This document shows, one piece after another, positions 54,854 through 63,127 of a stretch of DNA of 64,000 bases. Location of the stretch: NCBI RefSeq assembly GCF_003600625.1, contig NZ_CP032489.1, positions 806,001 through 870,000 of the forward strand, read 5' to 3'. Source of the stretch: Arachidicoccus soli. Its GTDB lineage: Bacteria; Bacteroidota; Bacteroidia; Chitinophagales; Chitinophagaceae. The position numbers and the translations under genes were made by a program. The notes under the pieces were generated by a model. The model did no database searches. It was not told where the DNA came from and saw only the letters and a list, made by a program, of their open reading frames with translations. The stretch's first letter is position 1. Each line of letters opens with the position of its first letter.

Positions 54854-55900
54854 TTAATTGTTTTCTGGGCGTAAACTTCTTACAGTTTTGCCTGCCTGCC
54901 ATAATTCGCTTTCGCGCAATTCTTTCAATTCAGCATCTAATTTTTCGCGATAATCATCTTGTGAGTTTAAGTCTATAGAACGTTGAGATTCTTTTCCTGT
55001 AGCTACACTTTCATATAAATCGTTGAATACAGGTAAAGTTGCATCACGGAATTTTTTCCACCAATCTAATGCACCACGTTGTGCAGTTGTAGAGCAGTTG
55101 GCATACATCCAGTCCATACCGTTTTCAGCAACCAATGGCATTAGAGATTGTGTCAATTCTTCTACAGTTTCATTGAAGGCTTCTGAAGGAGTGTGACCTT
55201 TAGATCGCAATACTTCATATTGTGCGGCAAATATTCCTTGTATGCAACCCATTAAAGTTCCGCGTTCACCTGTAAGATCGCTGAAAACTTCTTTTTTAAA
55301 ATCGGTTTCAAACAGATAACCGCTTCCTACTGCGATACCCAATGCAACTACACGATCCTTTGCTTTTCCGGTAGCATCTTGAAATAACGCAAAAGAACTG
55401 TTCAAGCCACGTCCTTGCAAGAACATGCGACGCAATGAAGTTCCTGATCCTTTTGGTGCAACTAAGAATACATCTACATCTGCTGGAGGAATAATACCAG
55501 TTTGTTCATTAAAAGTAATACCAAAACCGTGGGAAAAATATAATGCTTTACCTGGAGTTAAATGTTTTTTTACAGTAGGCCAAAGAGCGATTTGTGCAGC
55601 ATCACTTAAAAGGTAACAGATAATAGTACCTTTTTCTAATGCTTCTTCAATTTCAAATAGAGAAGTTCCTGGTACAAAACCATCAGCAACAGCCTTGTCC
55701 CATGATTTTGAGTTTTTACGTTGGCCAACAATTACGTTGATGCCATTGTCACGTTGGTTAAGAGCCTGGCCTGGACCTTGGACTCCATAGCCAATCACGG
55801 CTACAGTTTCGTTTTTTAAAACTTCCTGTGCTTTTGAAAGCGGGAATTCTTCGCGGGTTACTACGTTTTCTTCAACGCCGCCAAAATTTAATTTTGCCAT
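54854..55900 (-). CDS. ilvC: Ketol-acid reductoisomerase (class I)
   Basis: Isomerises and reduces acetolactate and acetohydroxybutyrate with NAD(P)H, second common step of valine/isoleucine synthesis. 348 residues. N-terminal nucleotide-binding fold VIGYGVQGPGQALNQRDNG (about 33-51), substrate/metal segment VAPKGSGTSLRR, and SDLTGERGTLMGCIQG with metal-binding Asp/Glu in the helical domain. The variant nucleotide motif GVQGPGQA and long N terminus are usual in Bacteroidota IlvC. Last gene of the ilv operon, 36 bp after the glyoxalase-like gene. Confidence 0.95.
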   Translation of the reverse strand: MAKLNFGGVEENVVTREEFPLSKAQEVLKNETVAVIGYGVQGPGQALNQRDNGINVIVGQRKNSKSWDKAVADGFVPGTSLFEIEEALEKGTIICYLLSDAAQIALWPTVKKHLTPGKALYFSHGFGITFNEQTGIIPPADVDVFLVAPKGSGTSLRRMFLQGRGLNSSFALFQDATGKAKDRVVALGIAVGSGYLFETDFKKEVFSDLTGERGTLMGCIQGIFAAQYEVLRSKGHTPSEAFNETVEELTQSLMPLVAENGMDWMYANCSTTAQRGALDWWKKFRDATLPVFNDLYESVATGKESQRSIDLNSQDDYREKLDAELKELRESELWQAGKTVRSLRPENN

Positions 55901-55936
55901 TTTGTTTCTATTTTTTGTTTTTGTTTGATGAAGAGT

Positions 55937-56311
55937 TTATTTACTTTTTTCCATTTTTTGGTTAAAAGTAATCTGGTTATGAAAAGGGTCGATAACCGTA
56001 CAGGCTAATGACCCATAAAATGTTTTTTCTAATCCCGGTTTATTGTATTTATAATTTTTATTAATTATTTCTTCATGAAAACCTTCTACACCATTACACC
56101 AAATAAATACATTGGTCCCTGGCGTTCCATCTCCATGATGTTCACTCAAATGCAAAACTAATCCATCTCTTTCAATCTCCATATAAACAGGGGCATTTTC
56201 GTCAAAAGTATGTTCCCAATTTATTTTGAACCCTAGCCAGTCGATATAAAACTCTATAGCTTTTTGATAATTGAATATGCGTAATACAGGGATCGTTTTC
56301 TCTATTTGCAT
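55937..56311 (-). CDS. Glyoxalase/bleomycin-resistance superfamily protein
   Basis: 124-residue vicinal-oxygen-chelate fold protein (IPVLRIFNYQKAIEFYIDWL, LVLHLSEHHGDGTPGTNVFI, DPFHNQITFNQ). It resembles bleomycin-binding or small glyoxalase-like proteins of unknown substrate. It is embedded in the ilv operon between a DinB-like gene (6 bp) and ilvC (36 bp), so it is co-expressed with branched-chain amino-acid genes. A metabolic link is not evident. Confidence 0.82.
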   Translation of the reverse strand: MQIEKTIPVLRIFNYQKAIEFYIDWLGFKINWEHTFDENAPVYMEIERDGLVLHLSEHHGDGTPGTNVFIWCNGVEGFHEEIINKNYKYNKPGLEKTFYGSLACTVIDPFHNQITFNQKMEKSK

Positions 56312-56317
56312 AATTAT

Positions 56318-56782
56318 TTATTTAATTGCTCTTTTTAAAGCTAAGGCATAACCAAAATGCAAAGATTCGTGTGCTACACAACATGCTACAATTTCTTCAA
56401 TGGAGTCCATTACATATGAATAAGTTGCAGTGGAATAGGGAGTAATATTTTTAAACACACCTGCTTCATAATCTGTTTCAATATTTTTTAAGGATGAGAT
56501 TGCTTGTGTTTTTAAGGCCTCTATTTCTTCTTTTGTGATAAAACTTCCAGGTTTTGAACCCTTGCCGTATTTTTCCACAAAAGGGATTTTAATGGCAGGC
56601 ATGGCACCTGAACGTAAATAGCATAAGCCTTGCGTACTTACAATAATATGTCCGAAATTCCAGATAATATTATTATTAAAACCTTCCGGAATTTTGTTAA
56701 GCTCCTCAACATTTAGGCTTTCTACCAATTCTATAAATAATTCTCTTGTTCGTTTTATGTATTTTAAATCTAAATTTATCAT
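56318..56782 (-). CDS. DinB family protein
   Basis: 154-residue four-helix-bundle protein of the DinB/YfiT metalloenzyme superfamily. The metal-type His pattern is visible: WNFGHIIVSTQGL (first His about 48) and VAHESLHFGYA (H-x3-H near 137-142). Members include thiol transferases and DNA-damage-inducible proteins; no function can be assigned. Lies between ilvN (16 bp) and the glyoxalase-like gene within the ilv operon. Confidence 0.82.
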   Translation of the reverse strand: MINLDLKYIKRTRELFIELVESLNVEELNKIPEGFNNNIIWNFGHIIVSTQGLCYLRSGAMPAIKIPFVEKYGKGSKPGSFITKEEIEALKTQAISSLKNIETDYEAGVFKNITPYSTATYSYVMDSIEEIVACCVAHESLHFGYALALKRAIK

Positions 56783-56798
56783 GTGTTGTTTATTGTCA

Positions 56799-57389
56799 TT
56801 ACATCGTAAAAACTTCGTCCCTTTTATCTAAAAATTCATTTTCAATAATGGCTTCAGACGGCTCTTGCTGTTCAAATTCTTTCAATTTCAAGTGAAAACC
56901 TTCGCTGTTTTTTATAATTGCTACACGAGCACTACGCACAAATTCTATCAATCCGTATGGAGCTAAAGCCTCCAATAATCCTTCTGTTTCTTGGCGGTGT
57001 CCTACGGTTTCAAATACAGTATAGTCGCTACGAATAGCCACTGCCTGTGCGCCATATTCCCGTAGCAATCTTTCTACTTTTGCTTTTTCAGAAATAACGC
57101 TTGTGGGTACCTTATACAAAGCAAGTTCTTGCCATATTACATCATCATTGGTATTGTAATAAGCTTTTAAGACCTCGACTTGTTTTTCAATCTGGCGACT
57201 CAATTTACTTACTACTTCCTCTACTTCATTGATGACAATGGTAAATCGGGAAATACCTTCAATTTCTGTCGGAGATACATTTAAACTTTCAACATTTATT
57301 TTTCTGCGGGAAAACATAATAGCGATGCGATTAAGCAAGCCGATTTGATTCTCTGTAAAGATGCTGAGTGTATATTCTTGTTTGTTCAT
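56799..57389 (-). CDS. ilvN: Acetolactate synthase small (regulatory) subunit
   Basis: Regulatory partner of IlvB conferring valine sensitivity. 196 residues; N-terminal ACT domain (about 5-78: YTLSIFTENQIGLLNRIAIMF, RKINVESLNVSPTE) and a C-terminal ALS_ss_C domain with TVFETVGHRQETEGLLEALA and GLIEFVRSARVAIIK. It is longer than the short E. coli IlvN (about 97 aa) and similar to IlvH-like subunits. It follows ilvB by 55 bp. Confidence 0.93.
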   Translation of the reverse strand: MNKQEYTLSIFTENQIGLLNRIAIMFSRRKINVESLNVSPTEIEGISRFTIVINEVEEVVSKLSRQIEKQVEVLKAYYNTNDDVIWQELALYKVPTSVISEKAKVERLLREYGAQAVAIRSDYTVFETVGHRQETEGLLEALAPYGLIEFVRSARVAIIKNSEGFHLKLKEFEQQEPSEAIIENEFLDKRDEVFTM

Positions 57390-57444
57390 TTTATTTGTAA
57401 TAAAGATTTATGAATGCGATTTTGTAAAAATTCGTTTTGACATT

Positions 57445-59190
57445 TTACTTCAAACGAATTTCACTCACGCTACAACCTTGTGGCACCATGGGGAACACAT
57501 TATTTTCCTTGCCTACCATTATTTCTAAAAGGTAAGCGCCTTTGTGATCAAGCATTTCTTTTAATGCGCCTTTTAAATCTTCGCGTTTATCAATTTTTTT
57601 TGCTGGAATATGGTATCCATTCGCTACAGTTACATAATCTGGTGAGGTAATATTTACAAAGGAATAACGCTTGTCGTTAAACAATTGCTGCCATTGACGC
57701 ACCATCCCTAAGAAATTATTATTTAAAATTAAAATTTTCACATCCGCACCAAACTGCATGATTGTACCCAATTCTTGAATGGTCATCTGAATACCTCCAT
57801 CACCGGCAATTGCCACTACTGTTCTATCAGGTGCACCATATTTTGCACCGATGGCCGCAGGTAATCCAAAACCCATTGTACCTAATCCACCCGAGGTAAT
57901 ATTACTGCGCGAATTTTTGAATTTGGCATATCTGCATGCCACCATTTGATGTTGACCAACGTCAGTTACTATAATGGCATCATCATTGGTCAATTCATTT
58001 AAGATTTTTACAACTTCACCCATTGACATTATTTCGCTCGTAGGGTTAAGTTCTTCATGAATGACTTCTTTTATCTCTTCTTTCTCCAAATCGCGGAAAT
58101 GTTGAAGCCATTCAGTATGTTCTTTCTTATCTAATAATTCGGTAAGCATGGGCAATGTCTCTTTACAATCGCCCCATACAGGAACAGTCGTTTTTACATT
58201 CTTATCAATCTCTGCAGGATCAATATCCAAATGTATAATCTTTGCTTGTTTTGCATATTTATCCAATCGACCAGTAACGCGGTCATCAAATCGCATTCCC
58301 ACGGCAATTAAAACATCACAATCATTTGTCAAAACGTTAGGAGCGTAGTTACCATGCATTCCCAGCATTCCCACATTTAGTGGATGTGCCGTAGGAATAG
58401 CACTTTCTCCTAAAATAGTCCAGGCGGAAGGCAATCCAGCTTTCTCAATAAAGTTTGTAAACTCTTTTTCAGCGCCGCCCAAGACTACACCTTGCCCAAA
58501 TAATACAAAGGGTTTTTTTGCTTCGTTAATTAATGCAGCGGCTTGTTCAACATATTCTTTCCGCACTTTTGGTTTTGGGCGATAACTCCGAATATGATTG
58601 CATGGGATATAACCTGTATAATCGAATTTTTCTATTTGTGCATTCTTCGTAATATCAATCAATACTGGGCCTGGTCTTCCAGTTTTTGCAATGTAAAATG
58701 CTTTAGCTAAAACATGAGGAATTTCAGAAGCTTCAGTTACCTGATAATTCCATTTGGTAACAGGAGTAGTAATATTTACTACATCTGTTTCTTGAAAGGC
58801 ATCAGTTCCCAAAAGGTGTGCAAATACTTGTCCTGTAATACAAACCAATGGCGTACTATCAATCATCGCATCGGCAATACCAGTAACCAAATTTGTTGCA
58901 CCCGGACCACTGGTTGCAAATACTACACCTACTTTACCTGAGCTACGCGCATAGCCTTGTGCAGCATGAATACCACCTTGTTCATGGCGAACCAAGATAT
59001 GTTCCAATCTATCATTATAGTCATATAGTGCATCGTAAATAGGCATAATAGCTCCGCCCGGGTAACCGAAAATAGTTGTAACATCTTCCGCGATTAATGC
59101 TTCCAAAACCGCTTGGCCGCCCGAGATACTAGTAATAGGTTGGGCCATTTTTGCAGATTCCTCTTCTTTTGTTATAGCTAAAGTTTCCAT
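57445..59190 (-). CDS. ilvB: Acetolactate synthase large (catalytic) subunit
   Basis: TPP- and FAD-dependent condensation of pyruvate with pyruvate or 2-oxobutanoate, first common step of valine/isoleucine synthesis. 581 residues. TPP catalytic Glu region FGYPGGAIMPIYDAL, VRHEQGGIHAAQGYAR, and the diphosphate/Mg2+ motif AGDGGIQMTIQELGT with NNNFLGMVRQWQ. Start ATG at 59190 gives a short extra N-terminal segment (METLAITKEEESAKMAQP). It follows ilvD by 57 bp. Confidence 0.95.
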   Translation of the reverse strand: METLAITKEEESAKMAQPITSISGGQAVLEALIAEDVTTIFGYPGGAIMPIYDALYDYNDRLEHILVRHEQGGIHAAQGYARSSGKVGVVFATSGPGATNLVTGIADAMIDSTPLVCITGQVFAHLLGTDAFQETDVVNITTPVTKWNYQVTEASEIPHVLAKAFYIAKTGRPGPVLIDITKNAQIEKFDYTGYIPCNHIRSYRPKPKVRKEYVEQAAALINEAKKPFVLFGQGVVLGGAEKEFTNFIEKAGLPSAWTILGESAIPTAHPLNVGMLGMHGNYAPNVLTNDCDVLIAVGMRFDDRVTGRLDKYAKQAKIIHLDIDPAEIDKNVKTTVPVWGDCKETLPMLTELLDKKEHTEWLQHFRDLEKEEIKEVIHEELNPTSEIMSMGEVVKILNELTNDDAIIVTDVGQHQMVACRYAKFKNSRSNITSGGLGTMGFGLPAAIGAKYGAPDRTVVAIAGDGGIQMTIQELGTIMQFGADVKILILNNNFLGMVRQWQQLFNDKRYSFVNITSPDYVTVANGYHIPAKKIDKREDLKGALKEMLDHKGAYLLEIMVGKENNVFPMVPQGCSVSEIRLK

Positions 59191-59247
59191 TGTCTTATTT
59201 ATTTTTCTTTAAAACGATTATAAAATTCCACTTGAATGCAAAAAATC

Positions 59248-60933
59248 TTAATCTTCATCCGTTACACAACCTTCTGCAGCTGACTTAACAAATTTTGCAT
59301 ATTTATATAAAACACCTTTTGTGGCTTTTGGCGCAGGTCGTTTCCAAACTGCTTTGCGCTTAGCAATTTCTTCTTCTGAAACTTTTAAAATTAAAGTGTT
59401 CTTGGTGGCATCTATTTCGATAATATCATCATCATTAACTAAACCAATTAATCCACCTTCATACGCTTCCGGCGTAATATGTCCCACCACAAAACCGTGC
59501 GTGCCGCCACTGAATCTGCCATCGGTAATTAAGGCAACAGTTTTGCCTAAACCTGCCCCTATAATGGCTCCAGTGGGTTTTAACATTTCAGGCATTCCAG
59601 GTGCGCCTTTAGGACCAATATTACGAATAACGACCACATCTCCTGCGTGAACTCTACCTGAACTCAGGCCTTTAATTAAATCGTGTTCTCCATCAAATAC
59701 GCGCGCTGTGCCTTCAAATCTTTCGCCTTCTTTACCGCTTATTTTTGCGACACTTCCACCTTCAGCAAGATTGCCATATAGAATTTGTAAATGACCTGTT
59801 GCTTTTAATGGCCTTTCTAAAGGATGGATAATATCTTGTTTTTCAAAATCTAAATCCGGTGCTTCTGCTAAGTTTTCTGCCACAGTTTTTCCTGTTACTG
59901 TTAAGCAATTTCCATTAAGTAGCCCTTTGCTTAAAAGGTATTTCATTACTGCTGGGACACCTCCATATTGGTGCAGATCTTCCATCAAATATTTTCCACT
60001 TGGTTTAAAGTCAGCTAACACTGGGATTTTGTTACTGACAGCTTGGAAATCATCTTGTGTTAATTTTACGCCTATACTTTTGGCCATTGCAATTAAATGC
60101 AAAACTGCATTTGTACTTCCGCCCAATACCATTATTACCGTAATTGCATTTTCAAATGCTTCACGCGTCATAATGTCGGAAGGTTTAATATCCTTTTCTA
60201 AGAGAATTTTAATAGCCTTGCCAATGGCTGAACATTCTTCTTGTTTCTCTTTGCTTAAAGCCGGATTAGAAGAAGAGTTAGGTAAACTCATTCCCAAGGC
60301 TTCAATCGCACTAGCCATTGTATTTGCCGTATACATACCGCCACAAGCACCTGCACCTGGGCAAGCGTGGCGAACGATTGCTTTAAAATCTGCTTCTTCT
60401 AAATTACCCGCGATCTTTTGCCCCAAGGCTTCAAATGCAGAAACCAAATTTAAGTCCTCTCCTTGATAATGCCCCGGTGCAATGGTGCCGCCATATAACA
60501 TTATTGAAGGGCGATTAAGACGCGCCATCGCCATAATAGAACCCGGCATATTTTTATCGCAACCCGGAACGGTAATTATTGCATCATAATATTGTGCACC
60601 CGCATTGGTTTCTATACTATCAGCTATTACATCACGACTTACCAGACTGTATCGCATGCCATCTGTTCCCATGCTGATACCATCACTCACCCCAATTGTA
60701 TGAAATCTTAATCCTAATAAATCTTCTTCTTTGTTTACACTTGTTCTAATTGATGTAGCAAGATCGTTTAAATGCATATTACAAGGATTGCCATCCCATC
60801 CCATACTGGCGATCCCAACTTGTGCTTTTTTAAAATCTTCATCTTTGAAACCAATAGCATAGTACATGGCTTGTGCACCAGGCTGCGTTTCATCTTGTGT
60901 AAGGGTCTTGGAATATTTATTTAATTCGCTCAT
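59248..60933 (-). CDS. ilvD: Dihydroxy-acid dehydratase
   Basis: Iron-sulfur dehydratase forming the 2-oxoacid precursors of valine and isoleucine. 561 residues. Cluster-binding cysteines lie in [11 protein letters not shown] (near 126) and [16 protein letters not shown] (near 190), with [15 protein letters not shown] upstream and [15 protein letters not shown] downstream. First gene of the operon. Upstream is a full transcription-attenuation leader (60999-61147), so expression should respond to charging of Ile/Val/Leu tRNAs. Confidence 0.96.
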   Translation of the reverse strand: MSELNKYSKTLTQDETQPGAQAMYYAIGFKDEDFKKAQVGIASMGWDGNPCNMHLNDLATSIRTSVNKEEDLLGLRFHTIGVSDGISMGTDGMRYSLVSRDVIADSIETNAGAQYYDAIITVPGCDKNMPGSIMAMARLNRPSIMLYGGTIAPGHYQGEDLNLVSAFEALGQKIAGNLEEADFKAIVRHACPGAGACGGMYTANTMASAIEALGMSLPNSSSNPALSKEKQEECSAIGKAIKILLEKDIKPSDIMTREAFENAITVIMVLGGSTNAVLHLIAMAKSIGVKLTQDDFQAVSNKIPVLADFKPSGKYLMEDLHQYGGVPAVMKYLLSKGLLNGNCLTVTGKTVAENLAEAPDLDFEKQDIIHPLERPLKATGHLQILYGNLAEGGSVAKISGKEGERFEGTARVFDGEHDLIKGLSSGRVHAGDVVVIRNIGPKGAPGMPEMLKPTGAIIGAGLGKTVALITDGRFSGGTHGFVVGHITPEAYEGGLIGLVNDDDIIEIDATKNTLILKVSEEEIAKRKAVWKRPAPKATKGVLYKYAKFVKSAAEGCVTDED

Positions 60934-60998
60934 CTTATTTTTATTTATAATTAAATGTTTATGATTCTATTCTAATATATTTAATCAATTTTTTACAT

Positions 60999-61028
60999 AA
61001 AAAAACCACCTCCCTTGGGAAGTGGTCT
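60999..61028 (-). terminator. ilv attenuator terminator
   Basis: Minus strand: ACCACTTCCC (61026-61017), then GGGAGGTGGT (61014-61005), then U7 (60999-61005 includes the tract). One T-G wobble interrupts an otherwise perfect stem. Its left arm CCACTTCC can instead pair perfectly with GGAAGTGG at 61062-61069 inside the leader ORF. Confidence 0.9.
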
Positions 61029-61034
61029 TCAAAT

Positions 61035-61069
61035 TTTATTTTGTGTGTTTACAAAATAAATCCACTTCC
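61035..61069 (-). promoter_or_regulatory. ilv antiterminator and intervening hairpin
   Basis: GGAAGTGG (61062-61069 on the minus strand, in the Gly-Ser-Gly codons of the leader) is the exact complement of CCACTTCC in the terminator's left arm (61018-61025). Between the two lies a perfect 10-bp hairpin TTTATTTTGT/ACAAAATAAA (61051-61060 with 61035-61044) that includes the leader stop codon. These form mutually exclusive structures, as in classical amino-acid attenuation. Confidence 0.8.
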
Positions 61070-61147
61070 TTTTTTCGAAGGAATAATGACTATCACCAAA
61101 ATAATATTGGTAATATCAAGGATTATATTTTTTACACTGCTTCTCAT
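61049..61147 (-). CDS. ilv operon leader peptide
   Basis: 32-codon ORF, too short for standard calling, starting ATG at 61147. It contains 9 Ile, 3 Val and 3 Leu; the core reads NIILDITNIILVIVIIP, followed by SKKGSGFIL and TAA. The branched-chain codons lie just upstream of the antiterminator sequence, so ribosomes stalled by scarce Ile/Val/Leu-tRNA leave GGAAGTGG free to block the terminator. Functional analogue of IlvL, though no sequence homology is claimed. A perfect -7 box (TACATTTG) stands 12-19 nt before the start. Confidence 0.85.
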   Translation of the reverse strand: MRSSVKNIILDITNIILVIVIIPSKKGSGFIL

Positions 61148-61158
61148 TTCTTAGAGAA

Positions 61159-61166
61159 CAAATGTA
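61159..61166 (-). promoter_or_regulatory. Bacteroidota -7 box of the ilv operon
   Basis: Minus strand TACATTTG, exact TAnnTTTG. Transcription would begin near 61152, only about 5 nt before the leader-peptide ATG. No clear -33 TTTG was found. Confidence 0.5.
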
Positions 61167-61232
61167 GAAAATATTTTTATAAAAAGAACTATTGTCAATT
61201 TCTTTTATTGACATCAAAACTTATAACTTATC

Positions 61233-61994
61233 TCACTTATAACCAATATATACATTGATGGGATAAGTGAAATACATTTCATTGTTAATTAATCGTGCAT
61301 TAATGCCCATTCTATTTTCAATCAAATCATCTTTAAACAACTGTCTTATTTTGTCCGCATCGCCTTCATTGGGAAATGATGCCAGCAACTGGTCTTCCAA
61401 TTTCATTTCTATTTTATAAGTAGTAAATCGGATATTTTTAAGACCAGAATTTTCAAGCATATTTTGAAAGGCTTGAAAAGAAAACGCTTGCACATGTGAA
61501 CTGTCACGCAATTTCTCCATTAAATTAAATGATTTCAAATTTTCTTCAGATAAGGTGAAATCAGCAATTAATATTCTTCCCTTTTCCTGACATACGCGAT
61601 ACATTTCCTGCAATACTCTTTTTGGTTGCTTAAAATGATGAAAGCTATAGCGAGATACAACGATAGAGAACGAATTGTCCGCATAAGGTAAGTTCTCAAC
61701 ATTACCTAAATCCCATTGTATATTTTGCAATCCGGCTATTTGTTGTTGTTTTTTTGCCAGTTCTAACATCGTCGGAGTAATGTCAATGCCGGTAGCTTCT
61801 CTAGCAATTTTAGCGAATGCACACAATACTAAACCTGGCCCACATGCTACATCCAATACATTATCTAGTGCAGATGTTTGGCCAAAATTTACCAATAATT
61901 CCACTGCGTCAGAATGTTCCATTTTTTCTGCGAATGGAATTGCTTGCAACGTAAACTGTTTTATTATATCTGTATTATGTGAATCTATTTGCAC
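61233..61994 (-). CDS. SAM-dependent class I methyltransferase
   Basis: 253-residue methyltransferase of the UbiE/Methyltransf_11 type. Motif I is LDVACGPGLVLCAFA (about 37-51), followed by GIDITPTMLELAKKQQQ, the acidic WDLGNVENLPYADNSF and FHHFKQPKRVLQEMYRV. The start is GTG at 61994, overlapping the leuB stop (TAGTG) by one base, so translation is coupled to leuB. Substrate unknown. Confidence 0.85.
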   Translation of the reverse strand: MQIDSHNTDIIKQFTLQAIPFAEKMEHSDAVELLVNFGQTSALDNVLDVACGPGLVLCAFAKIAREATGIDITPTMLELAKKQQQIAGLQNIQWDLGNVENLPYADNSFSIVVSRYSFHHFKQPKRVLQEMYRVCQEKGRILIADFTLSEENLKSFNLMEKLRDSSHVQAFSFQAFQNMLENSGLKNIRFTTYKIEMKLEDQLLASFPNEGDADKIRQLFKDDLIENRMGINARLINNEMYFTYPINVYIGYK

Positions 61995-63115
61995 TAAATA
62001 ATCGTTGATTTTCCTAAATCCATATATTTTTTATTGATATCTGCTGGTAATTTTTGTTCAACAAAATCTTTGATTAATTCGCCAATAACACTGGTGCCAT
62101 AATTGTTCTCAGCATCTATATCTTGTGTTACAAATCCATGTGCCAATGTCCAAGCTACCGCATTGCGCACCAATGTAGCTTCTTCATTCATTTCAAAATA
62201 ATCTAGCATCATCGCAGCAGATAGTATAGAACCAATTGGGTTGGCAATATCTTTTCCGGCGGCTTGCGGGTAAGAACCGTGAATAGGTTCAAACAAAGCA
62301 GTCCCTGTGCCTACAGAGGAAGAAGGCAACAAACCCAATGAGCCACTCAACACACTCGCTTCATCGCTGATAATATCCCCAAACATATTCTCAGTCAGTA
62401 CTACATCAAATTGTTTTGGATTGATGATGATTTGCATGGAAGCATTGTCCACAAACATATAATCAACTTTTACATCGGGATATTGTGCTGCAATTTCTTG
62501 AACTACTTTACGCCACAAGCGGGATGTTTCCAGTACATTGGCTTTATCTACCAATGTTAATTTTTTTCTACGCTCAGGTTTTTGTGCATATTGAAAAGCG
62601 AGGTGTGCAATTCTTTCTATTTCAGGTCTAGAATATTCACAAAGGTCAGAGGCAACAGTTTTTTCTTCATTAATCTTTTTCTCGCCAAAATAAATACCGC
62701 CAGTAAGTTCCCTGAAAATTACAAAATCTGCGCCATCTAATCTTTCTTGTTTTAAAGGGGAAAGGTGTTGCAAGGCAGAATAAGTAGTGATGGGACGAAT
62801 GTTTGCGAATAATTGTAAAGACTTGCGAATTTTCAATAAACCTTGTTCCGGGCGTACTTTTGCATTGGGGTCATTGTCGTATTTCGGATGCCCGATAGCG
62901 CCAAATAATACAGCGTCACTTTTTAAACAACTTTCGATTGTAGCGTCGGGTAGGGGATTGCCCGTTTCGTCAATAGCAATTGCACCCATTAATTGATAAT
63001 CATATTTGAATTTGTGCCCAAATTGATCGCCAATAGCATTTAAAATTTTGATTGATTGCTCTGTAACTTCCGGACCGATGCCGTCCCCTAGAATGACCGT
63101 GATATTTTTTTCCAT
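61994..63115 (-). CDS. leuB: 3-isopropylmalate dehydrogenase
   Basis: Oxidative decarboxylation step of leucine synthesis, NAD+-dependent. 373 residues, normal size. ILGDGIGPEVTEQSIKILNA at the N terminus, FRELTGGIYFG (about 137-147), the metal-binding NMFGDIISDEASVLSGSLGL (about 240-259) and the NAD-binding EPIHGSYPQAAGKDIANP (about 275). leuA/leuC/leuD are not in the window. It sits between an ABC ATPase gene (12 bp) and the methyltransferase gene (1-nt overlap). Confidence 0.95.
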   Translation of the reverse strand: MEKNITVILGDGIGPEVTEQSIKILNAIGDQFGHKFKYDYQLMGAIAIDETGNPLPDATIESCLKSDAVLFGAIGHPKYDNDPNAKVRPEQGLLKIRKSLQLFANIRPITTYSALQHLSPLKQERLDGADFVIFRELTGGIYFGEKKINEEKTVASDLCEYSRPEIERIAHLAFQYAQKPERRKKLTLVDKANVLETSRLWRKVVQEIAAQYPDVKVDYMFVDNASMQIIINPKQFDVVLTENMFGDIISDEASVLSGSLGLLPSSSVGTGTALFEPIHGSYPQAAGKDIANPIGSILSAAMMLDYFEMNEEATLVRNAVAWTLAHGFVTQDIDAENNYGTSVIGELIKDFVEQKLPADINKKYMDLGKSTII

Positions 63116-63127
63116 TTTAATTTTCTA

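Noticed and set aside
59927-60466. 179-codon plus-strand open frame
   Set aside because: Lies wholly antisense to ilvD, whose protein has all family motifs; low-complexity translation typical of a shadow frame.
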